Assembly (NCBI GenBank): GCA_003518105.1
Contig: DOZH01000011.1
Span: forward strand, 1 to 20,319
Length of the DNA stretch: 20,319 nt
Reading direction: 5' to 3'
Origin: Candidatus Uhrbacteria bacterium
GTDB taxonomy: Bacteria; Patescibacteriota; Patescibacteriia; UBA9934
In this document: in pieces, positions 6,105 through 12,604 of the stretch
How positions within the stretch are numbered: position 1 is the stretch's first letter
How the letters are laid out: each line of letters begins with the position of its first letter
Notes under the pieces: generated by a model
What the model was told of the DNA's origin: nothing
The model's database searches: none
The model's input: only the letters and a program-made list of their open reading frames with translations
Program-made: the position numbers and the translations under genes

Positions 6105-6133
6105 TTGACGACATTTTCTGCACTTGGGACAAT
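6105..6133 (+). promoter_or_regulatory. promoter of the LTD surface-protein gene
   Basis: A -35 TTGACG (6105-6110), a 17-bp spacer and a -10 GACAAT (6128-6133) predict a start near 6140 and a leader of about 105 nt, long compared with other genes here. It diverges from the tRNA-Leu promoter. Confidence 0.55.
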
Positions 6134-6146
6134 ATAGTTACAAACT

Positions 6147-6204
6147 ACTCCCCGTAGTTCGAAGCCTCATACCTCCCCGTATGTTGTTTTGAACTGCGGG
6201 GAGT
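6147..6204 (+). promoter_or_regulatory. long hairpin in the LTD gene leader
   Basis: ACTCCCCGTAGTTC (6147-6160) pairs with GAACTGCGGGGAGT (6191-6204): 14 bp with one G-T wobble, closing a 30-nt loop that repeats CTCCCCGTA. It begins about 7 nt after the predicted transcription start and is followed by TTTGCTTTG. It could be an attenuator, an mRNA-stabilising stem or a protein-binding site. No known riboswitch was recognised. Confidence 0.5.
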
Positions 6205-6245
6205 TTGCTTTGCCGGCGCGCCGTTCATTCACAATTTAATCTCTT

Positions 6246-8792
6246 ATGAATAGAATGTATGTCCTCTGCACAAGCCTTGTATTTGTCGGGTTGCTGTCCC
6301 CTCTGCTTACTCTATCCGCCCGTGCGGCGGAGTCACCAGGAATCCTCTTCTCGGAAGTGGACTGGGGAGGAAGCCTGCGAAATAGCGCCGACGAGTGGCT
6401 GGAGCTGGCCAATCTTGGAGGAAGCTCAGTCGATCTCAGTGGATGGAACGTAACCGGTGCCGGCACAAGCGGTAGTAGTCTAATCCTCCCCCAAGGGTCA
6501 ACTATACCTAGTTTTGGCACTTTCCTCATTGCCAATTACGCCCCTAGCGACTCCTCAACTCTCGCCAACCAGGTCGACTACGTGACCTCAGCTGTAAGTC
6601 TACCCAACTCCAAGCTGACCCTGTCACTAGTCGACCAAAACGGTCTAATTGTTGATAGCTTGGACGACGCTGGCACTCCAGATTACGGCAGTACCACCCC
6701 CATCTTCTCGTCCATGGAACGCAACTTGTCGACACTGGCTTGGCAGAATCCTCTCTCTTCTACCAACCTCCTCGACGCTAGCCAACTCGGCTCTCCCGGC
6801 CTCGCCGACGTGCCTATTCCCATACTTATCACCGAACCCACCACCGAATTCGTAATTGAACCAATCCTCACCGCACCCGAAAATCCCCCTCCAGCAATTG
6901 AACCTATAGCCGAGCCTAGCCAAAGCTCAGCTTTGGTCGCAAACCAAACAACCGAGCTGAGCTCAGCCGACTTCACTATCACTGACACGCTCACGCCCAT
7001 ACCAGTCACCATTGATCCGGTCATCATTCCAGAACCTGTCCTCATCACCGATCCAGGCGAAAGCTCAAATAACATCGTTGAAAACCCAGCTGAGCCAATG
7101 GCCGTAATCGAAGAACAAACTGCCTCTACTGAACCAATTATCGACGCTCCAGTTATGACTGAGCCGAGCACAACAGCCTTACTGACTCTCTCCGAGCCAC
7201 TCATCATCGAAGCAGTCCTCGTTCCAACAGTTGAACCACTGGTCGATATTGTCGCTATTATTGAACCCACAATTGACTCAGCTCCTGCCATTGCCCCACC
7301 TATCACCGAATCAATTATCGAACCTGCCACAGTCGAACCAATTCCTATCATCGACCCAATAATCATCCCTCCTGTTATCGTTGAGCCGATCATCGAACCA
7401 AAAGTTACGAGCCAAGACACGTCGTTCGCGAACGACGTGTCAAGTCAAAGCTCAGCTTTGACCGCAAACTCTCCAAGCCAGCTGAGCTGGCCCCTCCTCA
7501 TCAACGAACTCCTCCCCTCACCCAGTACTGGTTTTGACGAATGGGTGGAGGTCTACAATCCAAACACCGTAGCTGTCGACGTCAGCGGCTGGACCATCAC
7601 GGATTCTTCTGGCAAGGCCACCTCACTCACCGGTACCATTCTCGCGGGCAGCTACCAATCCATCATCAACCCGAGCGGCAAGCTCAACAACGACGGTGAC
7701 ACCGTCAATCTCATCAATGCCTCAGGTGAACTGATCGATTCTGTCAGTTACGGCACAGCATCCCTTGTCGCTCCTAAGCACGACCAAAGTTTAAGCTATT
7801 CCGGCGACACCTGGCTCATTTCCACCACCCCAACTCCGGGTTCGGCCAACGCAGCCATCAGCGAAGTCCCGCCAGCGGTCGAGCAAACAGTTACTTCCGA
7901 GCCAAGTCAAAGCTCAGCTTTGGCCACAAACAAAACAACCAATCTAAGCTCGACGGCCATTAAACTCGCCCCAGTCACCACCACATCAGTCACCGCTTCA
8001 TCAGCAACTAAAAGAATTACCGCCCCTAAATTAACTGTCACTAAGGCACCTGTTGCCAAAGTGGCCGCTAAGCCAACAACCAAAAAGAAATCCGTCAAAG
8101 TTAGCAAATCCCCACAGCTAATCACCACTCTCACGGGCGTTGCCGACAATATCTTAGTCACTTATCAAGGCACCGTTATCGCGACTCCTGGCACTTTCGG
8201 TAAGCAGCTCGCCTTCCTCGGCGGCGCCACTCTCTACATGGATAACGCCGACTGGCCAACACTCGCTCTCGGCGACGTTATCAAAGTCACCGGCCTCACT
8301 TCTACCGCTAACGGCGAACAACGCATCAAACTTACTGGCGCTTCTGCTATCTCAACAGTCGGGCACGCTGACTTAAATTCCCCTCCAGCTATAGAGGGGT
8401 TAGGGGAGGCTTTACGTAACGAGCCCTCTCTGGTCACTGTCCGCGGCACTGTCGTTACCCGTAATGGCTCAAAACTAACTCTCAAGGTCGACGGTCAAGA
8501 CATAATTGTCGACGCTTACAAAACTACCGGCATCGTCTGGTCATCCCTCACCTCATCGGAGTTAACCATCACTGGTGTTCTTCGTCATCTCAACAATGAA
8601 AATGTTCTTATGCCGCGTTCTGCCGCCGACGTCGTCGAAAACCACGAAGCTGTCATCGCGGCCGCAACCAACACCCGACATTCATCACCCATTCCTCTCA
8701 AGCCAATAGCTGGTGGAGGCCTAGTCACTGGTACTCTTGGTGCTCTTGGTTACTGGTTCACAAAATCTCGCACTCTTATTCCTGCCGTTTAA
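6246..8792 (+). CDS. secreted lamin-tail-domain surface protein with OB-like region and C-terminal anchor
   Basis: The 848-aa protein is probably exported and membrane-anchored. Order: signal peptide (1-27, cleavage near ARA-AES); lamin tail domain 1 (about 30-145, with EVDWGG, EWLELAN, VDLSGWNVTG); a long low-complexity linker (190-395) rich in EPI, EPII and VEP; lamin tail domain 2 (about 418-510, INELLPSP, DEWVEVYNP, VDVSGWTITD); an Ala/Thr/Lys linker with KPTTKKKSVKVSK; two OB-fold-like beta segments (about 630-805, with GDVIKVTGL and VTVRGTVV); and a C-terminal hydrophobic segment with basic tail (about 818-845). Bacterial LTDs occur in secreted nucleases and surface proteins; no catalytic residues were recognised here. 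The gene contains several palindromic DNA repeats in its linkers. The small gene at 8804 follows after 11 bp. Exact function is unknown. Confidence 0.85.
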   Translation: MNRMYVLCTSLVFVGLLSPLLTLSARAAESPGILFSEVDWGGSLRNSADEWLELANLGGSSVDLSGWNVTGAGTSGSSLILPQGSTIPSFGTFLIANYAPSDSSTLANQVDYVTSAVSLPNSKLTLSLVDQNGLIVDSLDDAGTPDYGSTTPIFSSMERNLSTLAWQNPLSSTNLLDASQLGSPGLADVPIPILITEPTTEFVIEPILTAPENPPPAIEPIAEPSQSSALVANQTTELSSADFTITDTLTPIPVTIDPVIIPEPVLITDPGESSNNIVENPAEPMAVIEEQTASTEPIIDAPVMTEPSTTALLTLSEPLIIEAVLVPTVEPLVDIVAIIEPTIDSAPAIAPPITESIIEPATVEPIPIIDPIIIPPVIVEPIIEPKVTSQDTSFANDVSSQSSALTANSPSQLSWPLLINELLPSPSTGFDEWVEVYNPNTVAVDVSGWTITDSSGKATSLTGTILAGSYQSIINPSGKLNNDGDTVNLINASGELIDSVSYGTASLVAPKHDQSLSYSGDTWLISTTPTPGSANAAISEVPPAVEQTVTSEPSQSSALATNKTTNLSSTAIKLAPVTTTSVTASSATKRITAPKLTVTKAPVAKVAAKPTTKKKSVKVSKSPQLITTLTGVADNILVTYQGTVIATPGTFGKQLAFLGGATLYMDNADWPTLALGDVIKVTGLTSTANGEQRIKLTGASAISTVGHADLNSPPAIEGLGEALRNEPSLVTVRGTVVTRNGSKLTLKVDGQDIIVDAYKTTGIVWSSLTSSELTITGVLRHLNNENVLMPRSAADVVENHEAVIAAATNTRHSSPIPLKPIAGGGLVTGTLGALGYWFTKSRTLIPAV
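6920..6967. repeat. palindromic repeat, copy 1, inside the LTD gene
   Basis: CCAAAGCT-C-AGCTTTGG (6920-6936) is an 8+1+8 inverted repeat; 19 bp later comes the perfect 12-bp palindrome GCTGAGCTCAGC (6956-6967). It encodes SQSSALVANQTTELSS. The core is nucleotide-identical to two other copies. Confidence 0.75.
7416..7441. repeat. perfect 26-bp palindrome inside the LTD gene
   Basis: The left half GACACGTCGTTCG (7416-7428) is followed directly by its exact reverse complement (7429-7441), with no spacer. It lies in the linker before lamin tail domain 2. The flanking CAAG occurs on both sides (7413-7416 and 7441-7444, sharing the outermost palindrome bases), as if inserted with a 4-bp duplication. 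Confidence 0.85.
7446..7491. repeat. palindromic repeat, copy 2, inside the LTD gene
   Basis: CAAAGCT-C-AGCTTTG (7446-7460) is followed 16 bp later by GCCAGCT-G-AGCTGGC (7477-7491). It encodes SQSSALTANSPSQLSW. It has the same two-palindrome layout as copy 1, with the second palindrome diverged but still self-complementary. Confidence 0.75.
7908..7922. repeat. palindromic repeat, copy 3, inside the LTD gene
   Basis: CAAAGCT-C-AGCTTTG encodes SQSSALATN. The upstream GAGCCAAGTC matches the sequence around the 26-bp palindrome of copy 2 but without the palindrome. The second palindrome of copies 1 and 2 is degraded here (CTAAGCTC around 7944-7951). Confidence 0.7.
8380..8411. repeat. G/C-run palindromic element, diverged copy, in the LTD gene
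   Basis: CCCCTC (8380-8385) and GAGGGG (8394-8399) surround an AGCTATA loop and are followed by TTAGGGGAGGCT. The layout matches the elements in capA (10027-10065) and the SpoIID gene (19200-19238): C-run, AGCTAT, G-run, then a second AGGGGG-type run and CT. It encodes SPPAIEGLGEA in a linker between two OB-like segments. Confidence 0.55.
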
Positions 8793-8803
8793 TAATAATC
8801 TAT

Positions 8804-9049
8804 ATGGCCATCCAAAAAGCAACTTCAGCTACTGCCGGTAAACCAGGTTGGTACTTCACCCTCGTCGACAAAATTCAAGAAGTCGTTCGCAAATTCGATC
8901 TCCCCGAAGATATCAGCACAGAATTCCGCATTCTCACGCTCGAAGTCGCCCGCGCTCAATTCAAAGCTGGCTGTAAAAGTGGTGTTGCCTGGCTTCATGC
9001 CGAGCAAGCCAAAAAAGCTCTAGGCGTTCAAGTTGCTGTCGCCGCCTAA
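8804..9049 (+). CDS. small helical protein of unknown function
   Basis: 81 aa starting MAIQKATSATAGKPGWYF from ATG 8804, 11 bp after the LTD stop and probably on the same transcript. It is mainly alpha-helical (DKIQEVVRKFDL; STEFRILTLEVARAQFKAGCKSGVAWLHAEQAKKAL), with one cysteine and no signal peptide or membrane segment. The codon use, with C-rich third positions, matches the neighbouring genes and supports it being real. I do not recognise a named family. Confidence 0.72.
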   Translation: MAIQKATSATAGKPGWYFTLVDKIQEVVRKFDLPEDISTEFRILTLEVARAQFKAGCKSGVAWLHAEQAKKALGVQVAVAA

Positions 9050-9069
9050 CCGCGCCCTGATTAGCATAA

Positions 9070-9103
9070 AGGGGAGGAAAAGCGCCCCTAGCTCTCCTCC
9101 CCT
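9070..9103. terminator. hairpin after the LTD/small-protein unit
   Basis: AGGGGAGGA (9070-9078) pairs with TCCTCCCCT (9095-9103): 9 bp, GC-rich, 16-nt loop. There is no T-tract on the plus strand, so termination would be weak or assisted by other factors. It ends 4 bp before the next promoter element. Confidence 0.45.
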
Positions 9104-9107
9104 GAAG

Positions 9108-9116
9108 TGCTATAAT
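9108..9116 (+). promoter_or_regulatory. extended -10 promoter of the coiled-coil gene
   Basis: TGCTATAAT is a consensus extended -10 (TGn plus a perfect TATAAT). The predicted start is near 9123, leaving about 11 nt before the ATG at 9134. No -35 is needed or seen. Confidence 0.65.
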
Positions 9117-9133
9117 CAAATTAACAATCTTCT

Positions 9134-9532
9134 ATGTCTATCTCCAAACCTACCACAATTCCCGAACTCTGGGACAATATGAAGCTCTTCACAGACAACA
9201 TGGAAATCTTCATGCAGGCTGTCATGCTTCGTTTTGACCATACCGACACCTTACTCGATGTCATCGCCACCACAGTCAATCGACATGAAAACATTCTCAA
9301 TCAACACAGTCAGCAATTTATAGAAATTAACCAACGACTTGATAAACACGAGGAATTACTAACAAGACTTACATTTAAATCAGATACTCATGAGGAACTG
9401 CTCGACGTTCTAGCCGAGCAATCCTTGCACAATATGCAAATTCTCGATCGTCTTGATTCCCAAATGAAGGTTAACAGTGAACGCCTCAACTACGTCGAAC
9501 ACAAGGTTGCTCGACTAGAATTCGCCAAATAA
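9134..9532 (+). CDS. coiled-coil protein of unknown function
   Basis: 132 aa, charged, and almost entirely helical with heptad-like spacing of hydrophobic residues from about residue 30 on (for example ILNQHSQQFIEINQRLDKHEELL and LDRLDSQMKVNSERLNYVEHKVARLEF). There is no signal peptide or membrane segment. Such short coiled coils are common in CPR genomes and often oligomerise; no specific partner is suggested by the context. It has its own promoter just upstream, with a very short 5' leader and no Shine-Dalgarno site. Confidence 0.78.
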   Translation: MSISKPTTIPELWDNMKLFTDNMEIFMQAVMLRFDHTDTLLDVIATTVNRHENILNQHSQQFIEINQRLDKHEELLTRLTFKSDTHEELLDVLAEQSLHNMQILDRLDSQMKVNSERLNYVEHKVARLEFAK

Positions 9533-9553
9533 ACCGCACCATCCCCCATATTA

Positions 9554-9582
9554 TTGACGCCATCAGTCTGTAATGTTATATT
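9554..9582 (+). promoter_or_regulatory. promoter upstream of the structured region and tRNA-Gly
   Basis: A -35 TTGACG (9554-9559), a 17-bp spacer and a -10 TATATT (9577-9582) predict a start near 9589, about 150 nt before tRNA-Gly. The tRNA may come from a longer precursor, or the leader may itself be a small RNA. Confidence 0.65.
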
Positions 9583-9630
9583 TCCCCCGCAATTCTTTCA
9601 CATAATTAGGACTTTCACATTTGAGACTAG

Positions 9631-9710
9631 TTTGGGTGCGCAACCAGGAGAGCTCGCGAGGCGTATAGTAATCTATACGGTGAACGAGTCGACGCAGTTG
9701 CAAGCCCAAA
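9631..9710 (+). ncRNA. candidate structured RNA upstream of tRNA-Gly
   Basis: Four nested stems stack into one long irregular hairpin: TTTGGG (9631-9636)/CCCAAA (9705-9710); GCAAC (9640-9644)/GTTGC (9697-9701); CTCG (9653-9656)/CGAG (9685-9688); and CGTATAG (9662-9668)/CTATACG (9673-9679) with loop TAAT. It follows a good promoter. It lacks the SRP RNA apical motif, RNase P or tmRNA signatures, and any riboswitch core I know. It could be an sRNA, a tRNA precursor leader or an unknown element. The ORF across it is not credible. Confidence 0.5.
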
Positions 9711-9739
9711 ATAGGCCAAATGCGGAAGAACTAATCGAT

Positions 9740-9814
<75 letters not shown>

Positions 9815-9821
9815 AAAGATT

Positions 9822-9843
9822 CCAGCCTCGGCTGGTATTTTTT
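9822..9843 (+). terminator. rho-independent terminator of tRNA-Gly
   Basis: CCAGC (9822-9826) and GCTGG (9831-9835) with loop CTCG are followed by TATTTTTT (9836-9843). It is short but canonical and begins 8 nt after the CCA end. Confidence 0.8.
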
Positions 9844-9870
9844 GTTGTTTCACTTTTTTTAGCCTATACT
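9842..9870 (+). promoter_or_regulatory. promoter of the CapA-like gene (leaderless)
   Basis: A -10 TATACT (9865-9870) with a weak -35 TTGTTG (9842-9847) at 17 bp predicts a start at or next to the ATG at 9877, implying a leaderless mRNA. It overlaps the T-tract of the tRNA-Gly terminator. Confidence 0.5.
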
Positions 9871-9876
9871 TACCTC

Positions 9877-10884
9877 ATGTTTCACCGTCTCCCCCTCATC
9901 TTCTGCCTGATTCTCTTACCTCTCATCGCTGTCTGGGCCGGCTTTGCTATTACCACACACAGTCAAACCACAGTCAGCCCAAACTCAACCCTAACGCCTG
10001 ACACATCGAGTCGAACTGCGCCCGTAAGCCCTCCCCCAGCTATGGGGGAGTCGGAGGGGGCTGTAACTATAACCATGGTTGGCGACATCATGCTCGCTCG
10101 AGAAGTCGAGAAAGCTATCATTAAAAACGGCGTCGACTATCCTTTTGCTCTCATCAGAGATCAATGGTCGGGTTCCGACCTCATTATCGGCAACTTCGAA
10201 AGCACCATTCGCGACACTTACCGCTATGAAGGCGAAGTCTTAGCTTTTGACACTCTACCCGCCACCATCACCGGCCTCAAAAATGCGGGCTTCACAAATC
10301 TATCCCTCGCCAACAACCACGGTGACGACTTCGGCCCACAAGTCACAGCCAACACTCGTACCGCCCTCGAAACCCTCGGCCTCACCACCTTTGGCGACCC
10401 CATCGCCAGCCAACTGCACATCGCCCACGTCGAGAAGAACGGTCTCAAAATCGCTCTCATCGGCTTTCACGCCTTTCTCGAACAGCCCCAAACAATCGCC
10501 ACCGCTATCAAAACGGAAAAAGCCGCCGGCAACTTCGTCATCGTCATGCCGCACTGGGGCAACGAGTATCAGGTCGAGCCTTCCCCCGCCCAAGTCGACG
10601 CCGCCACAATCTTTGCCGACGCCGGCGCAGATCTCATTGTCGGCGCTCACCCTCACATCATCGAACCAATAAAAACCGTCGGCAACACTCCCGTCGCCTA
10701 CTCTCTCGGCAACTTCATCTTTGACCAAGATTGGTCCGTCGCCACCACCCAAGGCATGATGCTGCAAATCACTATCACCGACACAAACATCACCATCACC
10801 CCTGTCGCCATCAGCATTAAAAACCGCCAAGCCTCGCTCGGCACCTTCCCTGTCCCGGTCACTCAAACCTGGTTACGTCAATAA
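9877..10884 (+). CDS. CapA-family (PGA_cap) metallophosphatase-fold protein
   Basis: 335 aa with an N-terminal hydrophobic signal or anchor (HRLPLIFCLILLPLIAVWAG), a Ser/Thr/Pro-rich linker, then a calcineurin-like CapA domain from about residue 66. Motifs: MVGDIMLAR, IGNFEST, LSLANNHGDDFG, VIVMPHWGNEY, GAHPHIIEP and SLGNFIFDQ, with the metal-binding Asp/Asn/His residues in place. Family members take part in poly-gamma-glutamate or other surface-polymer synthesis, but in CPR the substrate is unknown. The start is ATG 9877 because the longer frame runs back through tRNA-Gly. A 39-bp palindromic element lies in the linker (10027-10065), encoding SPPPAMGESEGAV. The 3' end overlaps the convergent Nudix gene by 12 bp. 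Confidence 0.92.
   Translation: MFHRLPLIFCLILLPLIAVWAGFAITTHSQTTVSPNSTLTPDTSSRTAPVSPPPAMGESEGAVTITMVGDIMLAREVEKAIIKNGVDYPFALIRDQWSGSDLIIGNFESTIRDTYRYEGEVLAFDTLPATITGLKNAGFTNLSLANNHGDDFGPQVTANTRTALETLGLTTFGDPIASQLHIAHVEKNGLKIALIGFHAFLEQPQTIATAIKTEKAAGNFVIVMPHWGNEYQVEPSPAQVDAATIFADAGADLIVGAHPHIIEPIKTVGNTPVAYSLGNFIFDQDWSVATTQGMMLQITITDTNITITPVAISIKNRQASLGTFPVPVTQTWLRQ
10027..10065. repeat. palindromic element inside capA-like gene
   Basis: CTCCCCC (10031-10037) and GGGGGAG (10044-10050) flank an AGCTAT loop, followed by a second G-run and an outer AGCCC/GGGCT pairing (10027-10031/10058-10062). It matches 19200-19238 at 36 of 39 positions. It sits in the linker between the signal/anchor and the catalytic domain. 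Confidence 0.8.
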
Positions 10885-11343
10885 CCCAAAATTCTGTAAC
10901 GCCTTCGCGATCCCCGGCCGCTTCACCTCCCAACACTGCTCCACCAAATCCTGCGGACTTCCCCACCAAACTCGAGCAAACTCCGGATGATGCGTTTCCA
11001 AATCAAACTCTACATCAGACGCTACCTGCGCCAAAAAGAACGTCTGCTCCTGACCAATATATTTATCCAACACGCCCGGCGGAAACTTCATCCGATATTC
11101 TTCGGGCCATTCATACCTGAACTTCTCCGCCTGTTCACCAATAATCTCAAACTGCTCCGGCCGCAAACCAATTTCTTCATATACCTCTCGTACCGCTGCC
11201 TCCCTCGCCGTCTCGCCGTGATCAATGCCACCCTGCACCGTTTGCACCTGGGCATAAATCCCCTCAATTCTCTCGCACAACAAAATCCGCCCCGCTCCAT
11301 CTGTAAATAATATAGCCGCATTCGGCCTATAGAGTTTTTCCAT
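10873..11343 (-). CDS. Nudix hydrolase, RppH-like
   Basis: The 156-aa protein from ATG 11343 begins MEKLYRPNAAILFTDGAGRILL. The Nudix box GX5EX7REUXEEXGU is complete (GGIDHGETAREAAVREVYEEIGL, about residues 38-60), supplying the metal-binding glutamates. YRPN near the start, QGGIDHGE and KYIGQEQTFFLA resemble RppH, the RNA 5' pyrophosphohydrolase that starts mRNA decay, and the related diadenosine polyphosphate hydrolases; those two activities cannot be separated by eye. Six extra in-frame residues upstream are possible but fit less well. It converges on the CapA-like gene with a 12-bp overlap of coding ends. The tRNA-Leu gene on the same strand ends 47 bp upstream. Confidence 0.9.
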   Translation of the reverse strand: MEKLYRPNAAILFTDGAGRILLCERIEGIYAQVQTVQGGIDHGETAREAAVREVYEEIGLRPEQFEIIGEQAEKFRYEWPEEYRMKFPPGVLDKYIGQEQTFFLAQVASDVEFDLETHHPEFARVWWGSPQDLVEQCWEVKRPGIAKALQNFGLLT

Positions 11344-11363
11344 ACAGCCGTATTGTAACATAC

Positions 11364-11388
11364 AAAAAAGACCCTCTTCAGGTCCTTC
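11364..11388 (-). terminator. terminator of tRNA-Leu(UAA)
   Basis: On the minus strand AAGGACC and GGGTCTT pair with one bulge around a 6-nt loop and run into TTTTTTG. It begins right after the tRNA 3' end. The stem is imperfect, so confidence is moderate. Confidence 0.5.
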
Positions 11389-11389
11389 T

Positions 11390-11476
11390 TGGTGCCGCGG
11401 GTGGGACTCGAACCCACGATTCCTTGCGGAAAGCAGATCTTAAGTCTGCCGCGTATACCAGCTTCGCCACCGCGGC
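11390..11476 (-). tRNA. tRNA-Leu (anticodon UAA)
   Basis: The minus strand gives acceptor GCCGCGG (5' end 11476) pairing with CCGCGGC, discriminator A 11393 and an encoded CCA (complement of 11390-11392). Anticodon stem GCAGA/TCTGC encloses CTTAAGA, so the anticodon is TAA. There is a long variable arm with TTTCCGCAAGGAA and a T arm GTGGGTTCGAGTCCCAC. Unlike the UAG isoacceptor in this window, CCA is encoded. Confidence 0.96.
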
Positions 11477-11511
11477 TAGGTGCTGCTGTTGCCCCTACTG
11501 GAGACAGCTAC

Positions 11512-11539
11512 ACTGTACTATTTTTCCCAAAAAAGGCAA
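11512..11539 (-). promoter_or_regulatory. promoter of tRNA-Leu(UAA)
   Basis: On the minus strand there is a -35 TTGCCT (11534-11539), a 16-bp spacer and a -10 TACAGT (11512-11517), starting about 30 nt before the tRNA. It is divergent from the ruvB promoter. Confidence 0.45.
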
Positions 11540-11553
11540 AGGGCTATCGGAAT

Positions 11554-11568
11554 AGTGTACAATACACT
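11554..11568 (+). promoter_or_regulatory. ruvB -10 region within an inverted repeat
   Basis: AGTGTA (11554-11559), CAA, TACACT (11563-11568) is a perfect 6-bp inverted repeat that contains a -10-like TACAAT (11558-11563). The predicted start is about 3 nt before the ruvB ATG. The symmetry over the -10 could be an operator; it does not match the LexA boxes I know. Confidence 0.4.
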
Positions 11569-11572
11569 TACT

Positions 11573-12604
11573 ATGATTGAAGAGGACGCCATGAGTAGCG
11601 ACGAAGCCTTAGTCGCCCCAGCTGCCAAAAATGAGGAGGCCCGCTTTGAAATTGGCCTACGTCCAGCTGCCTTACAGGACTTTGTTGGCCAAGAAGACCT
11701 CAAAAATAGCCTTACCATCTTCATGGGCGCAGCCAAAAAGCGCGGTGCTCCGCTTGAACACGTCCTCCTCTACGGCAACCCAGGCCTTGGCAAAACTACT
11801 CTCGCCCACATTATTGGCGGCGAAATGGGAGCTAAAGTGAAGGTCACCTCAGGTCCCGCTTTAGAACATGTTGGCGACCTGGCCGCCATTCTCACTAATC
11901 TGGAAGCCGGCGACGTCCTCTTCATCGACGAAATCCACCGCATGAATCACGCCATTGAAGAAGTCCTCTACCCCGCTATGGAAGACTTTGCCCTCGACCT
12001 CGTCGTCGGCAAAGGCCCTAGCGCCCGCACCCTCCGCCTCGACCTCGCCCCCTTCACCATCATCGGTGCTACCACTCGTCTTTCCATGCTTTCAGCACCT
12101 CTTCGCGACCGCTTTGGTACTACCTATCACCTGGACTTTTATACCGACGAAGAAATTAGTCGCATCATGGCTCGCAGTGCCGGCATTTTAGGCGTACAAT
12201 TAGCGCAGGGGGCAGCCGCCCGCATTGCCTCACGAGCTAGACGCACCCCGCGTATCGCCAACCGTTTACTCAAACGCGTTCGTGACTACGCAGAAATCCT
12301 CCACGACGGCATGATTACAGAGAAAGTGGCCGACGCCGCACTCGACCTCCTAGCCATTGATCCACTAGGTCTCGACAACGTGGACCGTCACCTGCTCACC
12401 ACCATCATCGAAAAGTTCGCCGGTGGTCCAGTCGGCCTCACCACCTTGGCCGCCGCCACTCAAGAGGAAATGGCCACCATCGAAGAAATCTACGAGCCTT
12501 TTCTCTTGCAAATCGGCTTCCTCGAACGCACGCCCCGTGGCCGCACCGCCACCGAACGCGCCTACACGCACCTCGGATTTGATTATCCAACAAAACCCTT
12601 ATGA
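11573..12604 (+). CDS. ruvB: Holliday junction DNA helicase RuvB
   Basis: RuvB is the hexameric AAA+ motor that, with RuvA, drives branch migration of Holliday junctions. The 343-aa protein starts at ATG 11573 (MIEEDAMSSDEA). It shows LRPAALQDFVGQE, Walker A GNPGLGKTT, Walker B LFIDEIHRM, sensor 1 IIGATTRL, the arginine-finger segment LRDRFG, and the C-terminal winged-helix with GFLERTPRGRTATERAYTHLG. The length is normal. A longer frame back to 11480 adds residues not in the family and lies close to the tRNA promoter. The stop overlaps the next gene's ATG (ATGA), so it leads a three-gene operon. Neither ruvA nor ruvC is in the window. Confidence 0.98.
   Translation: MIEEDAMSSDEALVAPAAKNEEARFEIGLRPAALQDFVGQEDLKNSLTIFMGAAKKRGAPLEHVLLYGNPGLGKTTLAHIIGGEMGAKVKVTSGPALEHVGDLAAILTNLEAGDVLFIDEIHRMNHAIEEVLYPAMEDFALDLVVGKGPSARTLRLDLAPFTIIGATTRLSMLSAPLRDRFGTTYHLDFYTDEEISRIMARSAGILGVQLAQGAAARIASRARRTPRIANRLLKRVRDYAEILHDGMITEKVADAALDLLAIDPLGLDNVDRHLLTTIIEKFAGGPVGLTTLAAATQEEMATIEEIYEPFLLQIGFLERTPRGRTATERAYTHLGFDYPTKPL

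Noticed and set aside
5515..6108. 197-aa plus-strand frame
   Set aside because: It crosses the hydrolase antisense and tRNA-Leu(UAG); no protein features.
6683..7420. 245-aa minus-strand frame rich in Gly, Ser and Ile
   Set aside because: It is the complement of the EPI-rich linker of the LTD gene; low complexity only.
9631..9710. SRP (4.5S) RNA
   Set aside because: The apical loop is TAAT rather than a GNRA/GGAA loop, and the conserved symmetric-loop sequence is absent.
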